From Nostoc sp. FACHB-973 (GTDB lineage Bacteria; Cyanobacteriota; Cyanobacteriia; Cyanobacteriales; Nostocaceae), in assembly GCF_014698115.1 (NCBI RefSeq), contig NZ_JACJSJ010000076.1:1-41924 (forward strand): a stretch of DNA of 41,924 nt. Direction: 5' to 3'. Shown here piece by piece: positions 7,685 to 16,554 of the stretch. A program made the translations under genes and the position numbers. How positions within the stretch are numbered: the stretch's first letter is position 1; each line of letters starts with the position of its first letter. The notes beneath the pieces are model-generated. The model did not search any database. It had not been told where the DNA came from and worked only from the letters and a program-made list of their open reading frames with translations.

Positions 7685-9409
7685 ATGGCGTATGCGATCG
7701 CTCGTTTAAAAAAAATAAAGCAGAAGGATATAGGGAGTAGCGCGTCTCACACATCTCGTGAAAGGGAAACACCGAACGCTGATTTGTCGGTAGAGAATAT
7801 TAGGTTTATAGGCAGCAGCGATCCCGAATCAAGGTTAGAAGATTTGGTGATGGCAAAGATAAATGAGGCTCCGCAACACAGGAAGATAAGGACTGACGGT
7901 GTTTACTGCGTCGAGATGTTACTGAGTGCATCGCCAAGTTACTTCCGTGCCTCATGTCCAACGTTAGCTGGGTATTATGAGCAAAATAAATTAGATGTTT
8001 GGCTAGAAGCGACGCACCAATGGTTGTCTGAGGAATACGGTTCGCGGATAGTCAGGGCAGAATTACATTTAGATGAAGCCACGCCACATATTCATGCTTA
8101 CTTTGTGCCAGTGGACGATTTGGGTCAGCTACGGTGTAATCACTTTTTCAATGGGCGGCAAAAAATCCAAGCATTTCAGGACTCCTACTATGAAACGATG
8201 CGGCTGATTGGCTTGGAGAGGGGGTTGAAGGGTTCCAGAGCCAAACACGAGGATATAAAGGATTTTTACCGGATAGTAGAAACGGGACGGAACCTGGAAG
8301 TATCAGAGTTAAATTTGGAGCAAATCAAAGCCAAAGCCGCAGATCGAGATAGAGCAGCCCGCCAATCTCAACAGATGGAAGCAACAGCTAGGGAATTGGC
8401 TCAAGCTAATGAATTGCTTCAACAACGCATTGCTCAATTAGAGAAAGAGAAAAAGGAATTAGTTAAACAGACTCAACAATTGCGTGAATTAGCCTTGGAA
8501 GATGTGGCTTGGGAGTTAGGTTTAGACAAACAACCCTGTCAATTTAACTCTTGGGTGGGACATGGCCACATCATTGATATAAATGGGGATAAATTTCAGT
8601 CCACCTCACCAGGAGTAGAAAAGGGCAATGGGGCAATAGATTTGGTGATTCAGGTGAACAATTACAATTTGCGGCAGGGTTTGGCATGGCTCAATGACAG
8701 ATTTGGGGAATCGGGGGCAGAACGAGCAGCGATCGCCGCAGTCAAAAAACAAACAGCAGATATTCTTCAAACCGAGCCAGCCCCCAAGTTTGTCCCACCA
8801 GTTGAGGATAAAAGCAAGTGGCTTGCAGTACATGATTACTTGACTCACTTCTGGGGATTGCCATCAAACTTTGTACACGGATTTCACCAATCGGGGTTGA
8901 TTTACGCTGACAAGGAGCAAAATGCAGTGTTTGTAATGCGAGATTTAAACCATCAAGTAAAAGGGGCTTACCTTGAAGGGAGTGAATTTAAGGGTTTGGC
9001 CATTGGAAGCGATCGCACAAAAAGTTGGTTTCATTTCCAGTTAGGTGAGCGAGGAACGAGCAAAGTAGAAAAAGTGGTACTCTGCTCCTCAACGATTGAT
9101 GCTTTCTCATACGCAATGGTGGAATATTCCAAAACTGGGTCAATACCAAAACAGCGAACACTGTACATGGCACTTGCTGACCCCAAAAGTACACCTGTGG
9201 AGCGATTAGAGGATATTTCTCAAATCAAAACGGCGTTTAACTCCGATGAATTTGGAGAAGCCACGGCACTAGCTGTTAAGAAGTTACTGCCCCAAGTCAG
9301 ACGCTCAAGACCCAAAACAGTCTCTTGGAATCAGGATTTGTTACTTGAAAAGTCCCTACAGCAACAACAGCAACAACAGCGTAAGTCAGAAGCAGATTTG
9401 AGTCTTTAG
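7685..9409 (+). CDS. MobV (Mob_Pre) family relaxase with a C-terminal primase-like module
   Basis: The 574-residue protein nicks the transferred strand at oriT. The N-terminal MAYAIARLKK...SHTSRE...NADL is typical of Mob_Pre. The metal-binding motif HLDEATPHIHA is at 128-138 (H128, H135, H137). A glutamine-rich coiled coil spans about 215-270. A CHC2-like segment follows (WVGHGHIIDINGDKF, GNGAIDLV), but without a zinc-binding cysteine set. It is followed by a DUF3991/TOPRIM-like region (VVLCSSTIDAFSYAM) in which the usual catalytic Glu is replaced and no clear D-x-D is seen. The primase part may therefore only bind DNA. The start is supported by ATGAGGA just before ATG 7685. The C-terminus ends in a poly-Gln run. 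The relaxase assignment is firm. Confidence 0.88.
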   Translation: MAYAIARLKKIKQKDIGSSASHTSRERETPNADLSVENIRFIGSSDPESRLEDLVMAKINEAPQHRKIRTDGVYCVEMLLSASPSYFRASCPTLAGYYEQNKLDVWLEATHQWLSEEYGSRIVRAELHLDEATPHIHAYFVPVDDLGQLRCNHFFNGRQKIQAFQDSYYETMRLIGLERGLKGSRAKHEDIKDFYRIVETGRNLEVSELNLEQIKAKAADRDRAARQSQQMEATARELAQANELLQQRIAQLEKEKKELVKQTQQLRELALEDVAWELGLDKQPCQFNSWVGHGHIIDINGDKFQSTSPGVEKGNGAIDLVIQVNNYNLRQGLAWLNDRFGESGAERAAIAAVKKQTADILQTEPAPKFVPPVEDKSKWLAVHDYLTHFWGLPSNFVHGFHQSGLIYADKEQNAVFVMRDLNHQVKGAYLEGSEFKGLAIGSDRTKSWFHFQLGERGTSKVEKVVLCSSTIDAFSYAMVEYSKTGSIPKQRTLYMALADPKSTPVERLEDISQIKTAFNSDEFGEATALAVKKLLPQVRRSRPKTVSWNQDLLLEKSLQQQQQQQRKSEADLSL

Positions 9410-9516
9410 TGGCGATCGCTGCCTGAGTGGAAATAAAAAAGAATGGCCAAAAGTATGAGAGATTTGGGTACTTCAGACTGTGAGTAGAAAGTGAGTCAGC
9501 CTTTATTATCAGTTTG

Positions 9517-10230
9517 ATGCTCAATAATTTACCCATGAGTTCACAACTGATAGAAAGAATATTTTCTCTTTACGAACAAAACAATCCTTTAATAGCAGTG
9601 GAATCCCCATTGCAAGAGAGGATAAGCTTACTCAAAAACCTAACTCAAAAATGCATTAATAGTGGTATTAATTGTTATCTTTGGATGTTAGAAGATGACA
9701 AACTATACCAGTTAACAATAAGTGATTGGGGATTGGCATTTTCAGAAATTAAAGAATACAACAGAATCGCTTTCAAAGTTGTACGCGAAGATTCCTTTGA
9801 GATTTTGCGGTTTTGGAAGACAACCCAGTTACAAGGGATTTTGATCCTAGAAGGGATATATCCGTGGCTTGGACAAGGAGCGACGGATGCGGATTCCTTC
9901 CTGACAGCAGAATGGATTAAGTCAGCACTGATTAACATTAAGCTTTACAACCATAACTCCAGTAAAACAGTTTTGTTACTGGGGTCAAACGCAAGCCTCA
10001 AGTCAGATATAGCTGGTCTAATACCGACAATTACCCAAGAGTTACCCACAGTTGAGGAAATTAGCGATTATCTGCCACAAATATTACCTGACTCAATCAC
10101 ACTAGTCCAAATCAATCAAATAGCGAATACTTGTTTAGGGATGTATTTGGCAGATATTGAAACAGGGGTAAAAACTGCCCTAGCAATTGACAAAGCCCCT
10201 TTGGGGCAGGGTGTGGGGTGTGGGGTGTAG
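9517..10230 (+). CDS. N-terminal part of a split Ycf46-like AAA+ ATPase
   Basis: About 238 residues. LIAVESPLQERISLLKNL and CYLWMLEDDKLYQL, followed by an alpha/beta domain with LLLGSNASLKSDI, resemble the N-terminal domain of Ycf46-type ATPases, which is normally joined to an AAA+ domain in one chain of about 500 residues. Here the frame ends at 10230 within a GTG-rich repeat, and the AAA+ domain continues in another frame from 10218. Possible starts are TTG 9514, ATG 9517 and ATG 9535; none has a clear ribosome site. It could still be made as a separate subunit. Confidence 0.65.
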   Translation: MLNNLPMSSQLIERIFSLYEQNNPLIAVESPLQERISLLKNLTQKCINSGINCYLWMLEDDKLYQLTISDWGLAFSEIKEYNRIAFKVVREDSFEILRFWKTTQLQGILILEGIYPWLGQGATDADSFLTAEWIKSALINIKLYNHNSSKTVLLLGSNASLKSDIAGLIPTITQELPTVEEISDYLPQILPDSITLVQINQIANTCLGMYLADIETGVKTALAIDKAPLGQGVGCGV

Positions 10231-10301
10231 AGAAAGCTCCAACAACCATCTTCGTACAAGCCCCGTCTTCACTACACCCAACACCCTACCCCCAACACCC
10301 T
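10208..10301. repeat. GGGTGTG heptamer palindrome at the AAA+ gene split
   Basis: The left arm (10208-10230) consists of three near-identical 7-bp units, GGGTGTG, GGGTGTG and GGGTGTA. The right arm (10272-10301) is an imperfect reverse complement (CTACACCCAACACCC...). Such heptamer palindromes are common between genes of filamentous cyanobacteria. Here the element sits inside what is normally one reading frame and carries the frame change. Confidence 0.7.
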
Positions 10302-11276
10302 ATTTTTGACAGCAGTGAATTAGTCAAAAAAGTTTCTGCTTATAAAATTGAGTTGCTCAAACGAGTTTACAATGTGGAATTTCTGCAACCAATGACAATT
10401 CCTCTTGGGGGACTGGAGTTAATGCAGTCAACATTTAAAAGATATAAGCGCCTCCTGACACCGTTGGCTAAGTCTTACAACTTGCGCCTACCAAAAGGTG
10501 TTTTATTGATTGGCCCACCCGGAACAGGTAAATCTCACTCGGCTAAGGCTTGTTCTCAAATACTGGAATTACCCTTGGTAATCGTGGAGTGGGGTCATTT
10601 CCGCAGTTATGGAAATATGGCGGAATACAAACTCAAAAAGTTATTGGCACTGGTAGACCGAATTAACCGTATAATTTTTTACCTCGATGACTTTGACAAG
10701 GGATTTGCCGGAGATGATGATTTATCACGAAGATTAGCAGGGATGTTACTCACTTGGATGCAGGAAAGAACAAGTGATGTATTAATAATTGCTTCTGCCA
10801 ATAATATCCAATGGCTACCACCAGAGTTAACCAGAAGTGGACGCTTTGATCAGATATTCAAAATCGACTTACCAAACAACGGCGAAAGACATTCCATATT
10901 TAAGATTCATTTAGCAAGATTTGACAAGCGCTTTAGTCATGGTGGAGATGCCTTTACTCCAGAAGAATGGCAAAGATTATTGAAGGTAACACATCGCTGT
11001 GTCGGTGCAGAAATTCAGGCAATCGTCGAAAGGGCAGCATTCTCAATATTTTGTCAATCCTTTGATGAAGAAACTCCAGCAACAGACGATTTGCCGCCAT
11101 TACAAATTACCCTAACTGCACTATTAGAATCAAGAAAAAGCGTAAATCCTCTGGCAATACGTGAAGCCGACCGAATAGAAAGTATGCGTAATAAGGCAGA
11201 TTTGCAAGGACTACCATCTAGTCCGGTGGATTCATCAATATATAGTCTGGGCGATATCGATATTTTTGGTAGTTAA
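10218..11276 (+). CDS. AAA+ ATPase domain, C-terminal part of a split Ycf46-like protein
   Basis: 352 residues from a GTG start inside the repeat. Walker A GPPGTGKS is at 99-106. Walker B is FYLDDFDKG (near 152-160). A sensor SANN and an arginine-finger-like SGRFDQIF follow, all typical of FtsH/Ycf46-class AAA+ proteins. The first 35 residues are repeat-encoded and unlike any domain. The frame is -1 relative to the upstream N-terminal part, overlapping by 13 bp. Translation may depend on coupling or frameshifting. It lies directly upstream of the secretion operon and, with no VirB11 in view, could supply an accessory ATPase; that is speculation. Confidence 0.8.
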   Translation: MWGVEKAPTTIFVQAPSSLHPTPYPQHPIFDSSELVKKVSAYKIELLKRVYNVEFLQPMTIPLGGLELMQSTFKRYKRLLTPLAKSYNLRLPKGVLLIGPPGTGKSHSAKACSQILELPLVIVEWGHFRSYGNMAEYKLKKLLALVDRINRIIFYLDDFDKGFAGDDDLSRRLAGMLLTWMQERTSDVLIIASANNIQWLPPELTRSGRFDQIFKIDLPNNGERHSIFKIHLARFDKRFSHGGDAFTPEEWQRLLKVTHRCVGAEIQAIVERAAFSIFCQSFDEETPATDDLPPLQITLTALLESRKSVNPLAIREADRIESMRNKADLQGLPSSPVDSSIYSLGDIDIFGS

Positions 11277-11280
11277 TTTT

Positions 11281-11796
11281 ATGCAAATACTAAAGTTTCA
11301 ATCGAAAATCGATTGGTATGCTGCTGGCTTTAAGCTGCTAAACATCGCTGGGCCAATTGCTGGGGTGTCAGTAATCTTGTTCACAGCAGTAGTATCTTAT
11401 ATCGAAACTCGTCCTCAAAAATTGCCTCTTCAGTATAAGCTTACGATAAATAACCAGACTTTTTATTTAGAAGCGGCAAATAAACCACAAGAACTAGAGA
11501 AAGGACTCAAGTGGAGAAATAATCTAGAGAGCGATCGCGGAATGTTGTTTAACTTGGGTCGAGAGTATAATCATGTACCGTTTTGGATGCACCAAGTTAA
11601 AATGCCGTTAGACATCATATACCTTAAAAAGAATCTGGTGACAACCATAATTCACAATGCACCACCATGCATGAAAAATCCTTGTCCAATCTATTACGGT
11701 GTCACTGCGACACAGGTTTTAGAACTAAAAGCGGGTGCTAGTAATATTCAAGTTGGGCAGAAATTAGTAATAGAGCCTATACCTAATAAGCTGTAA
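11281..11796 (+). CDS. DUF192 family protein, membrane-anchored
   Basis: 171 residues from ATG 11281; a TTG at 11266 would add five residues and overlap the previous stop. A hydrophobic segment near residues 19-42 (LNIAGPIAGVSVILFTAVVSY) is a signal anchor. The rest matches the DUF192 family: GLKWRNNL, RGMLFNLG, VPFWMHQVKMPLDIIYL, and the C-terminal GVTATQVLELKAG. Family members are small exported beta-rich proteins of unknown function. Its position at the head of the type IV secretion genes suggests a periplasmic accessory role. Confidence 0.8.
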   Translation: MQILKFQSKIDWYAAGFKLLNIAGPIAGVSVILFTAVVSYIETRPQKLPLQYKLTINNQTFYLEAANKPQELEKGLKWRNNLESDRGMLFNLGREYNHVPFWMHQVKMPLDIIYLKKNLVTTIIHNAPPCMKNPCPIYYGVTATQVLELKAGASNIQVGQKLVIEPIPNKL

Positions 11797-11889
11797 TAAA
11801 TATTCTCTGTAGCCAAAAGAACTAGTTTTTTTTGTACTAGAGTCTGTAGGATTTTAAAAGTGAGTTGTGAATAATGTGGATAAGATTTC

Positions 11890-12504
11890 ATGAACTCGCA
11901 AATTATGCAAATATCTGACTACGAAAATCCCAACACAACAAACTCTGGGACAAGACAAACAGCAGCCCTACCATCAAGAAGAAAGAAAGTGATTGAAGGT
12001 AGCACAATTGGGCTGATGGGAGTAACGGGAGCATTAATGATTTTGGAGATGTCAGTCCACAACATAATGCTTGGAGGATTGATGATTGCAGGAGCAATAG
12101 CAGTTGCAATTCCAAAACAAACACAGGCATTGCTAACAAATTTTGAAAAGCTACAACGGAAATGGGGAGTAAATTTATATGCAATATTGTTTGCATTTCT
12201 GTCGTTAATATTTCTCTTGGATTTTGCTTCTTCGCCAGCCGAAGCCCAGTTTTTTAACAATGCTCAAACCTGGATGACTGGTGCTTTCGGCAATGCTGGA
12301 AACGGGCAAACACAAGCAGTTATAGTATTGTTCTTCAACGTATTGAGAGGTCTATTCCTACTCTATGTAGGTATCAGTTTGGTAAGAATTGTTCAAGCAG
12401 CCCGGAATGATGAAGATTGGCAGACATTAGCTAGGACTCCATTAATTATAGTACTTTCAGTCTTTGTCGGAGACTTAGTTACTGGCTTGATTACTGGAGC
12501 ATAG
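11890..12504 (+). CDS. VirB2-like pilin precursor candidate
   Basis: A 204-residue membrane protein. Hydrophobic segments lie at about 38-53, 58-74, 97-112, 142-164 and 182-202. The third is followed by SSPAEA-Q (cleavage expected after Ala119). This leaves a mature chain of about 85 residues with two membrane helices, as in VirB2/TrbC pilins. The long N-terminal extension with two extra helices is unusual for VirB2. It precedes the VirB3- and VirB4-like genes, which is the standard order. The pilin call rests on topology and position, since VirB2 sequences diverge strongly. Confidence 0.6.
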   Translation: MNSQIMQISDYENPNTTNSGTRQTAALPSRRKKVIEGSTIGLMGVTGALMILEMSVHNIMLGGLMIAGAIAVAIPKQTQALLTNFEKLQRKWGVNLYAILFAFLSLIFLLDFASSPAEAQFFNNAQTWMTGAFGNAGNGQTQAVIVLFFNVLRGLFLLYVGISLVRIVQAARNDEDWQTLARTPLIIVLSVFVGDLVTGLITGA

Positions 12505-12518
12505 TTCAGTGAACAGTG

Positions 12519-12563
12519 AACAGTTATCAGTGAGAGATTGATAACTGATAACTCATAACTGTT
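12519..12563. repeat. Palindromic repeat between virB2- and virB3-like genes
   Basis: AACAGTTAT (12519-12527) and ATAACTGTT (12555-12563) are inverted, with GTTATCAGT/ACTGATAAC pairing further in. TGAACAG units precede it. This looks like a dispersed cyanobacterial intergenic palindrome rather than a terminator, since no T run follows. Confidence 0.6.
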
Positions 12564-12586
12564 AAAGGCAACACCCATTTAGTTGC

Positions 12587-12630
12587 AGCATTTCTTGAAT
12601 GAGAAAAAGTGCCCTGATTCAAGAAATGCT
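12587..12630. repeat. Perfect 14-bp inverted repeat upstream of the virB3-like gene
   Basis: AGCATTTCTTGAAT (12587-12600) and ATTCAAGAAATGCT (12617-12630) are exact reverse complements with a 16-base loop, ending 25 bp before the start codon at 12656. There is no U tract. It could be an attenuating or stabilising hairpin that adjusts expression of the genes downstream of the pilin. Confidence 0.6.
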
Positions 12631-12655
12631 TCATATTAACAAGCAATAAAAAAAG

Positions 12656-12934
12656 ATGAGAGATGAAAATAAATTTAGAAGTGTAAATAGAATCTTGGGA
12701 GATAGACCCCGATTAGGCCCATTTCCCGCCGATCAGATTTTCCCTTGGTCAGTTATAGCAATATTAAATGTATTCGTTTTCAACTATATATTGAAAACAA
12801 GTTGGTTAGGCACAGGATTAAGCATAGCTTGGGGATGGGCTACATGGTGGTTACTTTCATCAAATCAAGAATTTTTTGGCAAGTTTGTGGCAGTGCCTCG
12901 AATTAGCAGAGGATATAAACGACATAATTATTAA
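12656..12934 (+). CDS. VirB3-like inner-membrane protein
   Basis: 92 residues with two close hydrophobic segments at about 29-46 and 50-67, short charged ends and the segment PADQIFPWSVIAI. Size, topology and position immediately before the VirB4-like ATPase (stop at 12934, next ATG at 12939) are those of VirB3, the small protein that docks VirB4 to the pilus machinery. Sequence similarity alone would not prove it. Confidence 0.65.
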   Translation: MRDENKFRSVNRILGDRPRLGPFPADQIFPWSVIAILNVFVFNYILKTSWLGTGLSIAWGWATWWLLSSNQEFFGKFVAVPRISRGYKRHNY

Positions 12935-12938
12935 AGTT

Positions 12939-15761
12939 ATGGCAACAAAGCAGACAGATAAGATCAAAAAACAAAGGTTAGAAACCGAGCAAGTTAATGT
13001 AGTAAAAACTCTTACCCCCTTTGAAGACATTATCCATTTAGCTGGGGTTTGCGATGTTGCTTTGGGAGGGAGAAAAGGGATAGGAGCATTAATTCTCAAA
13101 AATGGGGAATCGATTCAAATCAAATTCTGTTTTGATTGTATTGGAATTCATTCTAACTTAGCCTCAGAGCAAATCCTCCCAATCTTTGAGAGCATAGAGG
13201 CAGGTTTAAAAGAGATCCCATCAGGAGAGTCATTAACCATACATTTGGGTTCCTTTACAGACGATTATTCGAGGCAATCAGAATTAGAGCAGATCGAAAC
13301 CAATTGTGATATTGAGCAATTGAAATTACTAATTAGGAGTGAGAGGTTACGAATCAAAGAACTAACCAAATCTGGAGTCAGGAAGAACAAGTTTTTAAGA
13401 TTATGGTGTACTTATACAGCGTTAGCTGATTCAGAAAGAAGCCAAGACATTGTAGAATCGGCAATCCGAAAGTTAGAGAAAGTTTGGTTTAAATTCACCG
13501 GAGAAATTCACGCTTTTAATAATAGCCGGATTGAAAATATTCTTAAGAACTCATTTAGCGACGGTTTTTTGCAGTGGGAATCGTTGCTAAGTAACAAAAT
13601 GAAACTAGGGATCAGAGTTTTGAGCGCTCAAGATATTTGGAAAGTCTTATGGCATCAATTTAATCTGACATCACCGACACCAATTCCTAATCCCTTAGTG
13701 ATTAGTCAAACCCAAGGATTAGTAGAAACTCAAACAAGCGATTTTCACATTCGGCATCATCTGTTGGAAAATGAAGAATCAGTTCCATTCTTAGATCGGC
13801 AATGGGTAAAGATTCAAGATAAATATATTGGAGTGATGAACTTTAGCCAAAAGCCGGGGGGCTGGATAGATGAACGCTCTCAATTACGATACCTTTGGGA
13901 ATTATTTTCCAAAGAAAGTATCTCTGATACAGAAATTATCTGTCAAATTACTAAAGCTAATCAGGCAATTACCAAAACTAATTTACAACGCCTTACTAAA
14001 CAGTCAATTACATCGACTGCCTTATCAACAAGTAAAGGAAACATCGATGTCAAAGCCGGAATAAATATTGAAGAATCTGTAGAGGCACAACGAACCATTT
14101 ACAAAGGAAGCGTTGTCGTTTATACCGGAGTAGCTTTTCTTGTCCATAGAAAATCAACAAGAGAACTCAATGAGGCTTGCAAATACTTAGCTTCTTACTT
14201 TTTAAGACCAGCAGCAGTAGATCGAGAAAAAGAATACGCCTGGAAGACATGGTTGCAATGTTGTCCATTTGTTTGGGAGCCACTGCTGGCAAAACCTTTT
14301 AACCGCAGATTACCTTATTTCAGTTCCGAAGCACCAGGACTGATGCCTTTGATTCGTACAGCTACAGGAGATCGGACTGGCTTTGAGTTGATTGCCGAAG
14401 AGGGGGGTACGCCAGTACACCTGGATTTGTACAAACAGCATAAAAATATCGCAGTTTTTGGTGCAACTCGTTCGGGGAAATCAGTACTGGTGGCAGGAAT
14501 TTTAACACCTGCACTAGCCCAAGATATACCAGTAGTAGCATTAGATTACCCCAAACCAGACGGGACATCGACATTTAGTGACTATACGAATTTGCTAGGT
14601 AAGGATGGTGCATACTTTGATATTTCCAAAGAGTCGAATAATTTGTTTGAACTACCTAATTTGAGGGGGATGGATCAAGAAACCATTAATGAAAGATTGA
14701 ATGATTTTAAGGAATTCTTGAAATCAGTCTTAATGACAATGGTGATTGGAACTAGCGTGATTGGCGTTAGCCCTTCCATGATTACTAATATTGAATCAAT
14801 CATTGCCCTAGCCTTGAAAACGTTTTTTAATGATGATGAAATCAAAATCCGGTATAAGTTGGCATTAGCCGCAGGAGTTGGCACTAAAGCTTGGCTGGAC
14901 ACTCCTACATTACAAGATTTTTTGAATTATTGTTCGCCAGCATTTCTCAAGATAGATTCTATAGCCAGCAATAGCCAGGAAATCTTATCAGCCTTAGAGC
15001 AAATCAGGTTGAGATTAAAGTACTGGCTCTCAACCAGAGTTGGAGAATCAATTAGTCGTCCCTCAACTTTCCGAACTGATGCTAAGTTACTAGTATTTGC
15101 ACTGCGGAATTTGTCAAGTGAGGCAGATGCAGCGATTTTAGCTTTATCAGCTTATGCCGCAGCCCTAAGACGTGCTTTGTCTTCTAAAGCCAGTATCTTT
15201 TTCTTGGATGAAGCGCCGATTCTATTCCAATTTGATGCGATCGCCGAGTTAATTGGGCGGTTGTGTGCCAATGGCGCAAAAGCAGGGATACGAGTAATTC
15301 TCTCGGCTCAAGAACCAGAAAGTATTTACCAAAGCAAAGCCGCAGCGAAAATCTTCGCCAATATTACAACCCGATTGATCGGCAGAATCCAATCATCGGC
15401 GGTAGATCCCTTTGTTGATAGATTTAAATATCCTTACGAAATCATTCAAACCAATAGTACAGAGGCTTTCTATCCAACAAAATCCGGCATTTACTCACAG
15501 TGGTTATTGGATGATTCAGGCAAACTTACATTCTGCCGTTATTATCCAGCCTATTGTTTATTGGCCGCAGTCGCTAATAACCCTTATGAGCAAGAATTAC
15601 GAACTTTATTCCTGAAAAAATATCAAGATAATCCAATACTAGGACAAGTCAAGTTTTCTGAAGATTATATCAGAATGGTTCGGGGAGAGCCGTTATCTTC
15701 AACAGCCCAAGAATTGCTTAAGAGTTTAACTTCTAAAACCTTAGTCGTCACATCAATTTAG
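12939..15761 (+). CDS. virB4: VirB4-like conjugal transfer ATPase
   Basis: 940 residues from ATG 12939, 5 bp after the VirB3-like stop; a GTG at 12876 is in frame but lies inside that gene. Walker A GATRSGKS is at 508-515 (preceded by HKNIAVF). Walker B is IFFLDEAP (near 753-760), followed by the SAQEPESI segment typical of VirB4/TraC ATPases. VirB4 powers pilus assembly and substrate transfer at the inner membrane and is the one universal ATPase of conjugative type IV systems. It is somewhat longer than the proteobacterial form (about 800 residues), with an extended N-terminal half. Confidence 0.9.
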   Translation: MATKQTDKIKKQRLETEQVNVVKTLTPFEDIIHLAGVCDVALGGRKGIGALILKNGESIQIKFCFDCIGIHSNLASEQILPIFESIEAGLKEIPSGESLTIHLGSFTDDYSRQSELEQIETNCDIEQLKLLIRSERLRIKELTKSGVRKNKFLRLWCTYTALADSERSQDIVESAIRKLEKVWFKFTGEIHAFNNSRIENILKNSFSDGFLQWESLLSNKMKLGIRVLSAQDIWKVLWHQFNLTSPTPIPNPLVISQTQGLVETQTSDFHIRHHLLENEESVPFLDRQWVKIQDKYIGVMNFSQKPGGWIDERSQLRYLWELFSKESISDTEIICQITKANQAITKTNLQRLTKQSITSTALSTSKGNIDVKAGINIEESVEAQRTIYKGSVVVYTGVAFLVHRKSTRELNEACKYLASYFLRPAAVDREKEYAWKTWLQCCPFVWEPLLAKPFNRRLPYFSSEAPGLMPLIRTATGDRTGFELIAEEGGTPVHLDLYKQHKNIAVFGATRSGKSVLVAGILTPALAQDIPVVALDYPKPDGTSTFSDYTNLLGKDGAYFDISKESNNLFELPNLRGMDQETINERLNDFKEFLKSVLMTMVIGTSVIGVSPSMITNIESIIALALKTFFNDDEIKIRYKLALAAGVGTKAWLDTPTLQDFLNYCSPAFLKIDSIASNSQEILSALEQIRLRLKYWLSTRVGESISRPSTFRTDAKLLVFALRNLSSEADAAILALSAYAAALRRALSSKASIFFLDEAPILFQFDAIAELIGRLCANGAKAGIRVILSAQEPESIYQSKAAAKIFANITTRLIGRIQSSAVDPFVDRFKYPYEIIQTNSTEAFYPTKSGIYSQWLLDDSGKLTFCRYYPAYCLLAAVANNPYEQELRTLFLKKYQDNPILGQVKFSEDYIRMVRGEPLSSTAQELLKSLTSKTLVVTSI

Positions 15762-15805
15762 AATCCTTCTTCATCAATTCAAAGTAAAAAAGGGAGTATT
15801 TCAGT

Positions 15806-16528
15806 ATGACGGGACTTAAAAAGATTAGTCTAGCTGTCATTATATCTAGTGGAGTTACAAGTCTATTAATCACTGTACCCAGTTATGGAATATCACTAGA
15901 CCTAAATACTTTTTTAGCTGAAATTAAGAGTCAGATTCAGAGCGAAATGAGCCAAATTAGCAGTATAGCTTCAGATAAAATTAATAATTTCTGGGCAGCA
16001 GCCCAAGAGGATGCTAATTCCGCAATTAATGGTGCTACTGGTGTGATGGGTGCGCCAGATCCAGTTGAAAGTGGTCAGCGTTTGAAAGTATCCTTAGCAT
16101 CCAACTCGGATTGGGCAACAGCATCGACACAAGCACAAGACTTACAGCGAGAAATTACTAAAGCATCAGTCTCTGGTGTATTAGGGCAACTTGGTCAGCA
16201 AGATACTGCCAACAAAATTGATCAAACTACACAAACGGCTCAAGATGCCTCAAACCTGGGACAGGAAGCGCAAGATATGAATGCCTCACAGAATATTTTA
16301 AAAGTAATAGCAGCCCAAAATGGTCTGGTGGTTTCGATGCTGGCACAACAGCGCACTGATTCATTACAATCACGCTCTGATACCGCACAGTCTAATATGA
16401 TGCTGACCCAAATTGCAGAACAATTAACAGCAAATCGTCAAAAAGAGGACATTCGAGAAGAAGGATTAATTTCTCTCAATCTCGAGGTTGCTGCTATGTC
16501 TGTGTTAGATCCTACTTACTCACCGTAG
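15806..16528 (+). CDS. VirB5-like secreted protein
   Basis: 240 residues. A signal peptide covers about residues 1-28 (ISLAVIISSGVTSLLITVPSYG). The mature part is helical, rich in Gln, Ser and Ala, with no cysteine, and resembles the helical bundle of VirB5/TrbJ pilus-tip proteins. GGGAG stands before ATG 15806. It lies 44 bp after virB4, the normal virB5 position. Assignment is by topology and gene order. Confidence 0.65.
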   Translation: MTGLKKISLAVIISSGVTSLLITVPSYGISLDLNTFLAEIKSQIQSEMSQISSIASDKINNFWAAAQEDANSAINGATGVMGAPDPVESGQRLKVSLASNSDWATASTQAQDLQREITKASVSGVLGQLGQQDTANKIDQTTQTAQDASNLGQEAQDMNASQNILKVIAAQNGLVVSMLAQQRTDSLQSRSDTAQSNMMLTQIAEQLTANRQKEDIREEGLISLNLEVAAMSVLDPTYSP

Positions 16529-16554
16529 GTGGAGAGTGTGCCAGGGGTGGGGAA

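Noticed and set aside
11903..12260. Minus-strand frames of about 100 codons opposite the VirB2-like gene
   Set aside because: They are shadows of the membrane-protein coding strand; the plus-strand frame has the operon position and topology.
12876..12938. GTG 12876 as the VirB4 start
   Set aside because: It lies inside the VirB3-like gene; ATG 12939 follows that gene's stop by 5 bp and gives a normal operon layout.
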